Part shown: positions 49,135 through 58,459 of the stretch, one piece after another | Numbering within the stretch: position 1 is the first letter of the stretch | Layout of the letters: each line of letters opens with the position of its first letter | DNA from: Barrientosiimonas humi | GTDB lineage: Bacteria > Actinomycetota > Actinomycetes > Actinomycetales > Dermatophilaceae | Direction of reading: 5' to 3' | Assembly: GCF_006716095.1 (NCBI RefSeq) | Contig: NZ_VFOK01000001.1 | Location: 1,395,375-1,459,374 of the forward strand | Length of the DNA: 64,000 nt | Notes under the pieces: generated by a model | Told to the model about the DNA's origin: nothing | What the model saw: the letters and a program-made list of their open reading frames with translations, nothing else | Database searches by the model: none | Position numbers and translations under genes: made by a program

Positions 49135-50382
49135 TCAGGTGCCTTCCGTGAGCACCTCGCGGTAGACCTTCTCGGTGCGGGCGCCGATGGTGTCCCAGCC
49201 GAACTGCTCCACGGCACGGCGCCGGCCGGCCTCGCCGCGCCGGCGCGCCTCGGCGGTGTCGGACACCGCGGCCGACAGGGTGCGGCCCAGGTCGTCGACG
49301 AACCGGTCGGGGTCGACCGGGGTGCCCGTGCCGTCGTCGACCTGCTCGATCGGCACCAGCCAGCCGGTGGCCGGGCCGGTGGACGCCGGGGCGTCGACGC
49401 CGCCGCCCCAGTCCGGGTCGACGACCACCTCGGGGATGCCGCCGGTCGCCGTCGCGACGACCGCCGCCTCGCAGGCCATCGCCTCGAGGTTGACGATGCC
49501 GAGCGGCTCGTAGATCGAGGGGCACACGAACACCGTCGCGAACGACAGCAGCGCCACCACCTCGGCGCGCGGCAGCATGTCCGCGATCCACACCACCCCG
49601 TCGCGGGTCTGCCGCAGCTCGGCGACCAGCTGCTCGACCTCGGCGGCGATCTCGGGGGTGTCCGGCGCGCCCGCGCACAGCACGAGCTGCGCCTCGGGCG
49701 GCAGCTGCGCGGCGGCGCGCAGCAGGTAGGGCAGGCCCTTCTGCCGCGTGATCCGCCCGACGAACACCACGCTCGGCCGGTCCGGGTCGACCCCGTGCCG
49801 ACGCAGGACCTCCTCGGCCTGCGCGGACCGGTCGCGCTGCCACAGCTGAGCGTCGATTCCGTTGTGCACCACGTGAACTCGCGCCGGGTCGAGCGCCGGA
49901 TAGCTGCGCAGCACGTCGCGGCGCATGCCCTCGGAGACGGCGATCACGGCCGCCGCGGACTCGTAGGCGGAGCGCTCGACGAACGAGGAGACCCGATAGC
50001 CGCCGCCCAGCTGCTCGGCCTTCCACGGCCGCAGCGGCTCGAGGCTGTGCGCGGTGATGACGTGCGGCACCCCGTGCAGCAGGCTGGCGAGGTGCCCGGC
50101 GAAGTTGGCGTACCAGGTGTGGGAGTGCACCAGGTCGGCGCCGGCGCAGTCCTGCGCGATCGCGAGGTCGACCCCCATCGTGCGCAGCGCCGCGTTGGCG
50201 TCGGCCAGCTCGGGCAGGTCGGGGTAGCCGTAGGTCCCCGGCTCGTCGACCGGCTCCCCGAACGCACGCACTCGCACGTCGGTCCCCTCGGCCCGCAACG
50301 CCTTCACCAGCTCGCTCACGTGGACGCCGGCGCCGCCGTAGATGTTGGGCGGGTACTCCTTCGTCAGCAGGTCGACTCTCAC
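49135..50382 (-). CDS. glgM: Glycogen synthase-like GT4, actinobacterial GlgM/GlgA (maltose-1-phosphate synthase)
   Basis: A 415-residue GT-B enzyme. MRVDLLTKEYPPNIYGGAGVHVSELVKAL opens the sugar-acceptor domain, FVGRITRQKGLPYL begins the nucleotide domain, and PSIYEPLGIVNLEAMACEAAVVATATGGIPEVV holds the EX7E motif. Proteins of this length in actinobacteria, divergent from glgC, were first called GlgA; the mycobacterial ortholog mainly makes alpha-maltose 1-phosphate from ADP-glucose (GlgM), feeding GlgE. Which activity applies here needs a GlgE/GlgA census of the genome. Divergent from glgC with 61 bp between starts. Confidence 0.9.
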   Translation of the reverse strand: MRVDLLTKEYPPNIYGGAGVHVSELVKALRAEGTDVRVRAFGEPVDEPGTYGYPDLPELADANAALRTMGVDLAIAQDCAGADLVHSHTWYANFAGHLASLLHGVPHVITAHSLEPLRPWKAEQLGGGYRVSSFVERSAYESAAAVIAVSEGMRRDVLRSYPALDPARVHVVHNGIDAQLWQRDRSAQAEEVLRRHGVDPDRPSVVFVGRITRQKGLPYLLRAAAQLPPEAQLVLCAGAPDTPEIAAEVEQLVAELRQTRDGVVWIADMLPRAEVVALLSFATVFVCPSIYEPLGIVNLEAMACEAAVVATATGGIPEVVVDPDWGGGVDAPASTGPATGWLVPIEQVDDGTGTPVDPDRFVDDLGRTLSAAVSDTAEARRRGEAGRRRAVEQFGWDTIGARTEKVYREVLTEGT

Positions 50383-50443
50383 CCCCCGAACGCTAGCCCC
50401 GAGGAGGCTGCCGCGACAGGGCAGTCCGGCCTAGGGTGCAGCT

Positions 50444-51694
50444 ATGGCTGCGCGCGGAGGTCCCAAGGTTCTGGCGGTCGTGCTGGCGGGCGGCGAGGGC
50501 AAGCGCCTGATGCCGCTCACCACCGACCGCGCCAAGCCGGCCGTCCCGTTCGGTGGCATCTACCGCCTCATCGACTTCGCGCTGTCCAACCTCGCCAACA
50601 GCGGCTACCTGCAGATGGTCGTGCTCACGCAGTACAAGTCGCACAGCCTCGACCGGCACGTCACCAAGACCTGGCGGATGTCGACGATGCTCGGCAACTA
50701 CGTCGCGCCGGTGCCGGCCCAGCAGCGCGTGGGCAAGCACTGGTTCGCCGGCTCGGCCGACGCGATCTTCCAGAGCCTCAACCTCATCCACGACGAGAAG
50801 CCCGACTACGTCGTGGTCGTCGGCGCCGACCACGTCTACCGGATGGACTTCAGCGACATGGTCGCCCAGCACGTCGAGAGCGGTGCGAGCGTGACGGTGG
50901 CGGCCATCCGGCAGCCCATCGGCCTCGCCGACCAGTTCGGCGTCATCGAGGTCTCCGGCGACGACCCGTCGCGCATCGCGCAGTTCCGCGAGAAGCCGAG
51001 CGACCCCCAGCCGCTGCCCGACAGCCCCGGCGAGGTGCTCGCCTCGATGGGCAACTACGTCTTCACCGCCGCCGACCTGGTCGACGCCGTCACTCGCGAC
51101 GCCGACGACGAGGAGTCCAAGCACGACATGGGCGGCGACATCGTGCCGTGGTTCGTCGAGCAGGGCCGGGCCGCGGTCTTCGACTTCAGCACCAGCACGA
51201 TCCCGGGCGCGACCGACCGCGACCGCGGCTACTGGCGCGACGTCGGGACGCTCGACTCCTACTACGACGCGCACATGGACCTGGTGTCGATCCACCCGGT
51301 CTTCAACCTCTACAACTACGCCTGGCCGATCATGACCGAGGCCGGCCACTTCCCGCCGGCCAAGTTCGTCGTCGGCGCCAGCCAGCGCGACGGCGTCGCG
51401 GTCAACTCCATCGTCTCCCCCGGGTGCATCGTCTCCGGCTCGACCGTGAGCGACTCGGTGCTGTCGCCCAACGTGCGCACGCACAGCTTCTCGGCGGTCA
51501 CCGGGTCGGTGCTGCTCGACAACGTCGAGGTCGGTCGCAGCGCGCAGGTCAACCGGGCCATCGTCGACAAGGACGTGGTGATCCCCGAGGGCGTGTCGAT
51601 CGGGGTCGACCCCGAGCTGGACCGCCGTCGCGGTTTCACCGTGACCGAGTCGGGCATCACCGTCATCGGCAAGGGCACGGTCATCGAGCGGTGA
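50444..51694 (+). CDS. glgC: Glucose-1-phosphate adenylyltransferase
   Basis: A 416-residue ADP-glucose pyrophosphorylase. [47 protein letters not shown] is the nucleotide-binding start; [26 protein letters not shown] holds the catalytic Asp; [10 protein letters not shown] carries the glucose-1-phosphate Lys. The C-terminal left-handed beta-helix ([38 protein letters not shown]) is complete. It supplies ADP-glucose for glycogen. Its stop overlaps the serB start (GTGA). Confidence 0.96.
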   Translation: MAARGGPKVLAVVLAGGEGKRLMPLTTDRAKPAVPFGGIYRLIDFALSNLANSGYLQMVVLTQYKSHSLDRHVTKTWRMSTMLGNYVAPVPAQQRVGKHWFAGSADAIFQSLNLIHDEKPDYVVVVGADHVYRMDFSDMVAQHVESGASVTVAAIRQPIGLADQFGVIEVSGDDPSRIAQFREKPSDPQPLPDSPGEVLASMGNYVFTAADLVDAVTRDADDEESKHDMGGDIVPWFVEQGRAAVFDFSTSTIPGATDRDRGYWRDVGTLDSYYDAHMDLVSIHPVFNLYNYAWPIMTEAGHFPPAKFVVGASQRDGVAVNSIVSPGCIVSGSTVSDSVLSPNVRTHSFSAVTGSVLLDNVEVGRSAQVNRAIVDKDVVIPEGVSIGVDPELDRRRGFTVTESGITVIGKGTVIER

Positions 51695-52926
51695 GCACGC
51701 CCGCACCCGCTCCCCAGACCCTTCTCGTCACCCTCTCCGGCCCCGACCGCCCCGGCGTCACCAGCGAGATCTTCGCGACGGTCGAGCAGTGCGGCGGTGC
51801 CAGCGTGCTCGACGTCGAGCAGGTCGTCGTGCGCGGGCAGCTCACCATCGCGGTGCTGCTGACCTCGCCCGACGGCTGCACCGACCTGCGCGACCGGGTC
51901 GTGGCCACCGGCGCCCGGCTCGGCCTCTCGGCCACGGCCGTGCTCGGGCAGGGCGACAACGCCGAGCGTCGCGGCGGGCGCGCCTCGGTCGTGGTCATCG
52001 GTTCGCCGCTGACCTCCTCGGCCGTGCTCGCGATCTCCTCGACGCTCGCCGACGAGGGCGCCAACATCGACCGCATCCGGCGGCTCGCCCGCGACCCGGT
52101 CACCACCCTGGAGCTCGACGTGTCCGGGGCAGCGCTGGAACGGCTGCGGCCGGCGCTCGCGCTCGTGGCCGCGCGCGAACGCGTCGACGTCGCGGTCTCC
52201 CCCGGCGGCCTGGCCCGGCGCGGGCGGCGCCTCGTCGTCATGGACGTCGACAGCACCCTGATCCAGGACGAGGTCATCGAGCTGCTGGCCCGGCGCGCCG
52301 GCCGCGAGGCGGAGGTCGCGGCCGTCACCGAGGCGGCCATGCGCGGCGAGATCGACTTCGCCGAGAGCCTGCACCGCCGGGTCGAGGCGCTCGCCGGGCT
52401 GCCGGCGAGCGTGTTCGCGCAGGTGCGCGAGGACGTACGCCTGACGCCGGGTGCCGAGACACTGGTGCGCACCCTCAAGCGGCTCGGGTTCACCGTCGCC
52501 GTCGTGTCCGGCGGGTTCATCGAGATCGTCCAGCCGCTGGCCGAGCACCTCGGCATCGACCACGCGCACGCCAACCGGCTCGAGGTCGTCGACGGCCGGC
52601 TCACCGGTCGCGTCGACGGGCCCGTGGTCGACCGGGCCGAGAAGGCCGCGGCGCTGCAGCGGTTCGCCGCGCAGGAGCGGCTGCCGCTGAGCCGCACCGT
52701 CGCCGTCGGAGACGGCGCCAACGACCTCGACATGCTGTCGGTCGCCGGGCTCGGGGTGGCGTTCAACGCCAAACCCGTCGTGCAGCAGCAGGCCGACACC
52801 ACCGTCAACGTGCCCTACCTCGACACCGTGCTCTACATGCTGGGCCTGTCCCGCGACGACATCGACGAGGCCGAGGCCGCCGAGCAGGAGCAGCGCCTCG
52901 CGGTCGCCGACCGACCCCGCACCTAG
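51691..52926 (+). CDS. serB: Phosphoserine phosphatase with N-terminal ACT domains
   Basis: A 411-residue protein from GTG 51691 (overlapping glgC). Residues 1-180 hold ACT-like regulatory repeats ([34 protein letters not shown] and [33 protein letters not shown]), probable serine sensors. The HAD phosphatase follows: [16 protein letters not shown] (nucleophile DxDST), [13 protein letters not shown], and [25 protein letters not shown]. Last step of serine synthesis. Co-translation with glgC is unusual metabolically but common in actinobacterial gene orders. Confidence 0.95.
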   Translation: MSTPAPAPQTLLVTLSGPDRPGVTSEIFATVEQCGGASVLDVEQVVVRGQLTIAVLLTSPDGCTDLRDRVVATGARLGLSATAVLGQGDNAERRGGRASVVVIGSPLTSSAVLAISSTLADEGANIDRIRRLARDPVTTLELDVSGAALERLRPALALVAARERVDVAVSPGGLARRGRRLVVMDVDSTLIQDEVIELLARRAGREAEVAAVTEAAMRGEIDFAESLHRRVEALAGLPASVFAQVREDVRLTPGAETLVRTLKRLGFTVAVVSGGFIEIVQPLAEHLGIDHAHANRLEVVDGRLTGRVDGPVVDRAEKAAALQRFAAQERLPLSRTVAVGDGANDLDMLSVAGLGVAFNAKPVVQQQADTTVNVPYLDTVLYMLGLSRDDIDEAEAAEQEQRLAVADRPRT

Positions 52927-52935
52927 ACTCCCCCC

Positions 52936-53820
52936 ATGCCCGAATCGCCACGACGCAGCCTGCTGATCATCGGTGGGGCGGAGGACAAGGTCGGCCGGGT
53001 CACCGTCCTGCGGCGCTTCGTCCGGCTCGCCGGGGGCCGCAGCTCCCGCCTGGTGGTGATCCCCACCGCCTCCTCGGTGCCCGACGAGGTCGTCGACGTC
53101 TACAGCACGATCTTCACGCGGCTGGGCGCGCCCGAGGTCACCGCGGTCGACCCGCCGACCCGGCAGGCCAGCTCCGACCCGCAGATCGCCGAGCAGGTCG
53201 ATGGCGCCACCGGCATCTTCATCTCCGGCGGCAACCAGCTGAAGCTGTCCCAGCTCATCGTCGGCACCCCGCTCGGCGCCGCGCTGCTGCGGGCCTACCA
53301 ACGGGGCGCGGTCATCGCCGGCACCTCGGCCGGCGCCTCGATCATGAGCCAGTTCATGATCTCGATGGGCGACGAGGGCGTCACCCCGCGGCAGCGCTCC
53401 AGCCAGCTCACCGCCGGTCTCGGGCTGCTGCCCGGTGTCATCGTCGACCAGCACTTCGACCAGCGCGCCCGCTACGGCCGGTTGCTGTCGCTGGTCGCCG
53501 GCTCGCCCAACCTGCTCGGCATGGGCATCGACGAGGACACCGCCGCCGAGATCCACGACGAGCGCACGATGACCGTCGTCGGCTCCGGCGCGGTGTTCGT
53601 CGTCGACGCCCGCACGGCCACCACCGACGCCCACCTCGCGCGCCGCGACGCGCCGCTGCTGGTGAGCGGGGCGGTCGTGCACACGCTGCCCTACGGCGCG
53701 ACGTTCGACCTGGAGAGCGCGACGCTGGTCGACTTCGTCGAGAAGTACGCCGACACCGCCGTCACCTCCTCGCGCGACCGGCACGACACCGCCACCGCGG
53801 CCGCCGCGCTGCACCACTGA
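52936..53820 (+). CDS. cphB: Cyanophycinase
   Basis: A 294-residue serine peptidase (S51) that cuts cyanophycin to beta-Asp-Arg dipeptides. The nucleophile Ser lies in VIAGTSAGASIMSQFMI near residue 131. Other family parts are LLIIGGAEDKVGRVTVLRRFV, IFISGGNQLKLSQLI, GLGLLPGVIVDQHFDQRARYGRLLSLV and LGMGIDEDTAAEIHDERTMTVVGSGAVFVVD. It lies 9 bp after serB and 40 bp before cphA, an operon for making and breaking the polymer. Confidence 0.95.
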   Translation: MPESPRRSLLIIGGAEDKVGRVTVLRRFVRLAGGRSSRLVVIPTASSVPDEVVDVYSTIFTRLGAPEVTAVDPPTRQASSDPQIAEQVDGATGIFISGGNQLKLSQLIVGTPLGAALLRAYQRGAVIAGTSAGASIMSQFMISMGDEGVTPRQRSSQLTAGLGLLPGVIVDQHFDQRARYGRLLSLVAGSPNLLGMGIDEDTAAEIHDERTMTVVGSGAVFVVDARTATTDAHLARRDAPLLVSGAVVHTLPYGATFDLESATLVDFVEKYADTAVTSSRDRHDTATAAAALHH

Positions 53821-53860
53821 CCACCCACGCCCGACCACCCACGTCACGAAGGGAGTGCCC

Positions 53861-56716
53861 GTGACCTCCGACCGGCCGACCCCCACCGGCCCGGCGGCTC
53901 CCGAGCTGCGCATCGTCGAGCAGCGGGTCTACCGCGGCCCCAACGTCTGGTCCTACGAGCCGGCCGTGCACCTGGTCGTCGACCTCGGCGTGCTCGAGGG
54001 ATACCCCACCGACGCGCTGCCCGGCTTCACCGAGCGGCTGCTGCAGATCCTCCCCGGGCTCGAGGGGCACACCTGCTCGCGCGGCCACCGTGGCGGGTTC
54101 GTCGAGCGGCTCGTCGAGGGCACCTGGCTCGGCCACGTCGCCGAGCACGTCGCGCTGCAGCTGCAGCAGGAGGTCGGCCACGACCTGCGCCGGGGCAAGA
54201 CGCGCGGCGTGCGCGGCCGGCCCGGCGTCTACAACGTCATCTACGCCTACACCGACGAGCGGGTCGCGCTCGCCGCCGGCGAGCTGGCCGTACGCCTGGT
54301 GAACCACCTCGTCCAGCCCGAGGAGGGCTTCGACGTCGACGCCGCGCTCGAGGAGTTCCAGCTGCGCGCGCAGCGCAGCTCCTTCGGCCCCTCGACCGCC
54401 GCGATCATCGAGGAGGCGGTGAGCCGCGACATCCCGTTCACCCGGCTCAACGAGCACTCGCTGGTGCAGCTCGGTCAGGGCGTGCACGCCCAGCGCATCC
54501 GCGCCACGATGACCTCGCGCACCTCGGCGCTGGCCGTCGACATCGCCGGCGACAAGAACCTCACGGCCCGGATCCTGGGGTCGGCCGGGCTCCCGGTGCC
54601 GAAGGCCGAGACCGTGCGGTCGGCCGACGGTGCGGTCTCCGCCGCGCGCCGGGTCGGCTTCCCCGTCGTGCTCAAGCCGCTCGACGGCAACCACGGTCGC
54701 GGCGTCTGCCTCGACCTGCGCTCCGACGAGCAGGTGCGCGAGGCGTTCGGCATCGCCGAGGCGCAGTCGCGGCGCGGCATCGTGCAGGTCGAGAGCTTCA
54801 TCACCGGCAAGGACTACCGCTGCCTGATCATCGGCGGCCGGATGGCGGCCATCGCCGAGCGCGTGCCCGCCCACGTCATCGGCGACGGCGAGCACAGCGT
54901 GCGCGAGCTGGTCGACCTCACCAACGCCGACCCGCGGCGCGGCGTCGGCCACGAGAAGGTGCTCACCCGGATCACCGTCGACGACGCGGCGATCGAGCTG
55001 GTGCGCGAGCAGGGCTTCGAGCTCGACGACGTCCCCTCGCGCGACACCATGGTCAAGCTCGTGATGACCGGCAACATGTCGACCGGCGGCATCAGCGTCG
55101 ACCGCACCTTCGACGCCCACCCCGACAACGTCGAGATCGCCGAGGAGGCCGCCCAGCTCATCGGCCTCGACGTCGCCGGCATCGACTTCATCTGCCCCGA
55201 CATCACCGTGCCGGTGCGCGAGACCGGCGGGGCGATCTGCGAGGTCAACGCCGCCCCGGGGTTCCGGATGCACACCCACCCGACGGTCGGCGAGCCGCAG
55301 TTCATCGCCAAGCCGGTCGTCGACCTGCTCTTCCCGCCCGGCTCGCCCTCGCGGGTGCCGATCGTCGCGGTGACCGGCACCAACGGCAAGACCACGACGT
55401 CGCGCATGCTGGCGCACATCATGAAGGGCCTCGGCCGCAAGGTCGGGATGACCTCGACCGACGGCATCGTCATCGACGAGCGGCTGGTCATCAAGGCCGA
55501 CGCCTCCGGGCCGCGCTCGGCCAAGATGGTGCTGCAGAACCCGCGGGTCGACCTCGCGGTCATGGAGGTCGCTCGCGGCGGCATCCTGCGCGAGGGCCTC
55601 GGCTACGACCGCAACGACGTCGCCGTCGTCACCAACGTGCAGCCCGACCACCTCGGCATGCGCGGCATCGACACCGTCGAACAGCTGGCTCGCGTGAAAT
55701 CCGTTGTCGTCGAAGCGGTTCCGCGTGACGGCTATGCCGTGCTCAACGCCGACGACCCGCTCGTACGCGAGATGCGGCGACGCTGCAGCGGCACCGTCGT
55801 GTGGTTCAGCCTCGAGCCGCCGGGCAGCGAGACGCGGGAGTTCATCGAGGAGCGGCTGCGCCGCGGCGCCCGGGCGGTCGTGCTCGACCCGACAGACCGC
55901 GGCGAGATGATCGTGCTGCGCCAGGGGCGTCGGGCCATGCCGCTGGCGTGGACCCACCTGCTGCCCTCGACGTTCGGCGGCGCAGCCCGGATGAACGTCG
56001 CCAACGCCCTGGCCGCCGCGGGCGCGGCGTTCGCGCTCGACGCCCCGCTGCACGACATCCGCCAGGGGCTGCGCACGTTCAACACCAGCTACTACCAGTC
56101 CCCCGGACGGCTCAACCGCCTCGACGTCAACAACATCGAGGTGTTCGTCGACTACTGCCACAACCCGCCCGGCATGGAGCGGCTCGGCGAGTTCGTCGAG
56201 GGCTACGTCAAGCACAAGCAGGGCTCGACCACGCACCGCATCTCGCGCATCGGCATGGTCGGCGCTGCCGGCGACCGGCGCGACGAGGACATCCGCGAGC
56301 TCGGCTACGTCGCCGCGAAGTTCTTCGACGTGCTCGTGCTGCGCGAGGACGACAACCTGCGTCGCCGCCCGCCCGGCGAGGCCGCCGGCCTCCTCGACGA
56401 GGGGGCGCAGAAGGCGATGGCCGAGGGCGCCCGCTGCCGCACGACCGAGATCGTGCTCGACGAGCCGACGGCCACCCGGCACGCCATCGTGCGGGCCAAC
56501 GCCGGCGACCTGGTGGTGCTGTGCGTCGACAAGCACGCACGGGTGCTCTCCCAGCTGGAGGGCTACACCCACCAGGCCGCCGCCGGCAGCCGCGCCGACG
56601 AGGAGCAGGCCGGCGACCCCGACCTGGACGCGAGCGACCTGGTGCTGCACGACGTGCAGGCGACGTCGATGGACGACCCCGAGGTGCGGGCCGCCGTCGA
56701 GCCGCGCGACGGGTGA
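53861..56716 (+). CDS. cphA: Cyanophycin synthetase
   Basis: A 951-residue enzyme from GTG 53861 with GAAGGGA upstream. Three parts are visible: the N domain (1-~160, RVYRGPNVWSYEPAVHLVVDLG), the ATP-grasp domain (~210-480, VAFPVVLKPLDGNHGRGV-type region reading RVGFPVVLKPLDGNHGRGVC, AGIDFICPDI, AICEVNAAPGFRMH) and a Mur-ligase-like domain (~500-900, IVAVTGTNGKTTTSRMLAHI, DVAVVTNVQPDHLG, FGGAARMNVANALAAAG). ATP-grasp adds Asp to the backbone and the Mur part adds Arg to its side chain, storing N and C in the cytoplasm. Confidence 0.96.
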   Translation: MTSDRPTPTGPAAPELRIVEQRVYRGPNVWSYEPAVHLVVDLGVLEGYPTDALPGFTERLLQILPGLEGHTCSRGHRGGFVERLVEGTWLGHVAEHVALQLQQEVGHDLRRGKTRGVRGRPGVYNVIYAYTDERVALAAGELAVRLVNHLVQPEEGFDVDAALEEFQLRAQRSSFGPSTAAIIEEAVSRDIPFTRLNEHSLVQLGQGVHAQRIRATMTSRTSALAVDIAGDKNLTARILGSAGLPVPKAETVRSADGAVSAARRVGFPVVLKPLDGNHGRGVCLDLRSDEQVREAFGIAEAQSRRGIVQVESFITGKDYRCLIIGGRMAAIAERVPAHVIGDGEHSVRELVDLTNADPRRGVGHEKVLTRITVDDAAIELVREQGFELDDVPSRDTMVKLVMTGNMSTGGISVDRTFDAHPDNVEIAEEAAQLIGLDVAGIDFICPDITVPVRETGGAICEVNAAPGFRMHTHPTVGEPQFIAKPVVDLLFPPGSPSRVPIVAVTGTNGKTTTSRMLAHIMKGLGRKVGMTSTDGIVIDERLVIKADASGPRSAKMVLQNPRVDLAVMEVARGGILREGLGYDRNDVAVVTNVQPDHLGMRGIDTVEQLARVKSVVVEAVPRDGYAVLNADDPLVREMRRRCSGTVVWFSLEPPGSETREFIEERLRRGARAVVLDPTDRGEMIVLRQGRRAMPLAWTHLLPSTFGGAARMNVANALAAAGAAFALDAPLHDIRQGLRTFNTSYYQSPGRLNRLDVNNIEVFVDYCHNPPGMERLGEFVEGYVKHKQGSTTHRISRIGMVGAAGDRRDEDIRELGYVAAKFFDVLVLREDDNLRRRPPGEAAGLLDEGAQKAMAEGARCRTTEIVLDEPTATRHAIVRANAGDLVVLCVDKHARVLSQLEGYTHQAAAGSRADEEQAGDPDLDASDLVLHDVQATSMDDPEVRAAVEPRDG

Positions 56717-56719
56717 GCC

Positions 56720-58438
56720 TCAGCCGAGGTCGCTGACGTCGCGCAGCTCCACCCGCTCGCCGACGTGGGCCATCTCGAGCACCACCACCTCGTTGGCGCC
56801 GGCCCGCCAGAGCGGAGCGGGGGCGTACAGCGTGCGCTGCGGCCCGGCCTCGTCGTAGCGGCCGAGCAGGAACCCGCCGAGCCACACGAAGCCGCGCCCC
56901 CAACCGGGCAGGGCGAGGAAGCCGTCGGCCGGGGCGTCGACGTGCACCGTCACCCCGGCGTACGTCGGCGCGGGCTCTCCCGCCGGCTCGCCACCGAACG
57001 CGACGGCATCGGTGAACCCGTCGGCGTCCAGCTCGATGGGCACGGTCTGCCACCCGTGGACGAACCGGTTGCCGAGCCGAACGGCGCCGACGCCCTTGCG
57101 GTCGCGGCCGAGACCCGGTCCGAAGTTGACCCGGCCCCGGTTCTCCACCAGCAGCTCGAGCCGGGTCGGTGCGCCGTCGGGGCGCGGTGCGAGCTCGATG
57201 CCCGCCGCAGCCTCCGCGGGGTCCACCACCCCGACGAGCCGGTCGTCGGCGAAGACGTGGGCGCGGTCGGCCAGGTCCTCCAGCACCAGCCGGCCACCGT
57301 CCGGCGGGACCAGCACGCTGCCGCGGTAGAGCACGAGACCCCGGCCGCTGCCGACCTCCTCCATCCAGCGCGGCGCCGGTCCGTGCACGGCGTCGCCCCA
57401 TGCCGCCGAGGCGGCGCCGAAGGGCGCCCAGCGCTCGACCGGCAGCGTCTGCGGAGCCAGCCGAGGAGGCAGGGCGGGCGGCTCGCGCTCGGGGAGGTGG
57501 GCGTACCGGCCGATGACGGTGCGGAAGGCGTGGAACTTCTCGGTGATCTCACCGGCCTCGCCGACCGGCGCGTCGTAGTCGTAGCTCGTCACGGTCGGCT
57601 GGTGCCCGGCCTCCAGGTTGGCGCCGCTCCACAGCCCGAAACTCGTGCCGCCGTGGGCCATGTAGAGGTTCACCGAGCCGCCCGCGGCGAGGATCTCCTC
57701 CAGCACCGCGGCCGCCTCGCCGGGGTCACGGGTGTGGTGCTGCTCGCCCCAGTGGTCGAACCAGCCGTGCCACAGCTCCATGCACATCTTCGGCTCACCG
57801 GGCCGGAACCGCTCCAGCTCACCGAACGCCTCCGCGACCCGGGAGCCGAAGTTCACCGTCGCGAGCGTGCCGGGCAGCGTCCCGGAGGCGAGGTGGTCCG
57901 GGCCGGGGCCGTCGGACGTGAACAGCGGGACGTCGATGCCGCGGCCGACGAGGCCGTCGCGCACGTGCCGCAGGTAGTCCGCGTCGTCGCCGAAGGAGCC
58001 GTACTCGTTCTCCACCTGCACCGCCACGACCGGCCCGCCGCGGGTCGCCTGCAGCGGCACCACCAGGGGCAGCAACCGGTCGAGGTAGTCGTCGACCGCG
58101 GCGAGGAAGGCCGGGTCGCAGCAGCGCAGCCGCAGGCCGGGGTCGCGCAGCAGCCACGCGGGGAGGCCGCCGAGGTCCCACTCGGCGCAGACGTACGGGC
58201 CCGGGCGCAGCAGCACCTGCAGCCCCTGCTCCCCCGCCAGCTCCACGAAGCGCGGGAGGTCGCGCCAGCCGGTGAAGTCGTACGTCCCCGGGGCCGGCGA
58301 GTGGAAGTTCCAGGCGACGTAGGTCTCGACGGTGTTCAGCCCCATCGCCGCCACGCGCGCCAGCCGGTCGGCCCACAGGTCGGGGTGCACGCGGAAGTAG
58401 TGCACGGCGCCGCTGATCACTCGGTCCGGGAACGTCAT
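56720..58438 (-). CDS. GH35 beta-galactosidase
   Basis: A 572-residue cytoplasmic-looking enzyme (no signal peptide). Family marks: SGAVHYFRVHPDLWADRLARVAAMGLNTVETYVAWNFHSPAPGTYDFTG, PGPYVCAEWDLGGLPAWLL, VAVQVENEYGSFGDD (acid/base Glu), PKMCMELWHGWFDHWGE (nucleophile Glu), and VNLYMAHGGTSFGLWSGAN. It lies head-to-tail with cphA (3-bp gap, convergent) and 21 bp downstream of the CphA-like Mur ligase. No sugar transporter is adjacent. Confidence 0.92.
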   Translation of the reverse strand: MTFPDRVISGAVHYFRVHPDLWADRLARVAAMGLNTVETYVAWNFHSPAPGTYDFTGWRDLPRFVELAGEQGLQVLLRPGPYVCAEWDLGGLPAWLLRDPGLRLRCCDPAFLAAVDDYLDRLLPLVVPLQATRGGPVVAVQVENEYGSFGDDADYLRHVRDGLVGRGIDVPLFTSDGPGPDHLASGTLPGTLATVNFGSRVAEAFGELERFRPGEPKMCMELWHGWFDHWGEQHHTRDPGEAAAVLEEILAAGGSVNLYMAHGGTSFGLWSGANLEAGHQPTVTSYDYDAPVGEAGEITEKFHAFRTVIGRYAHLPEREPPALPPRLAPQTLPVERWAPFGAASAAWGDAVHGPAPRWMEEVGSGRGLVLYRGSVLVPPDGGRLVLEDLADRAHVFADDRLVGVVDPAEAAAGIELAPRPDGAPTRLELLVENRGRVNFGPGLGRDRKGVGAVRLGNRFVHGWQTVPIELDADGFTDAVAFGGEPAGEPAPTYAGVTVHVDAPADGFLALPGWGRGFVWLGGFLLGRYDEAGPQRTLYAPAPLWRAGANEVVVLEMAHVGERVELRDVSDLG

Positions 58439-58459
58439 CGGTCGCCCACCCTCGCTAGC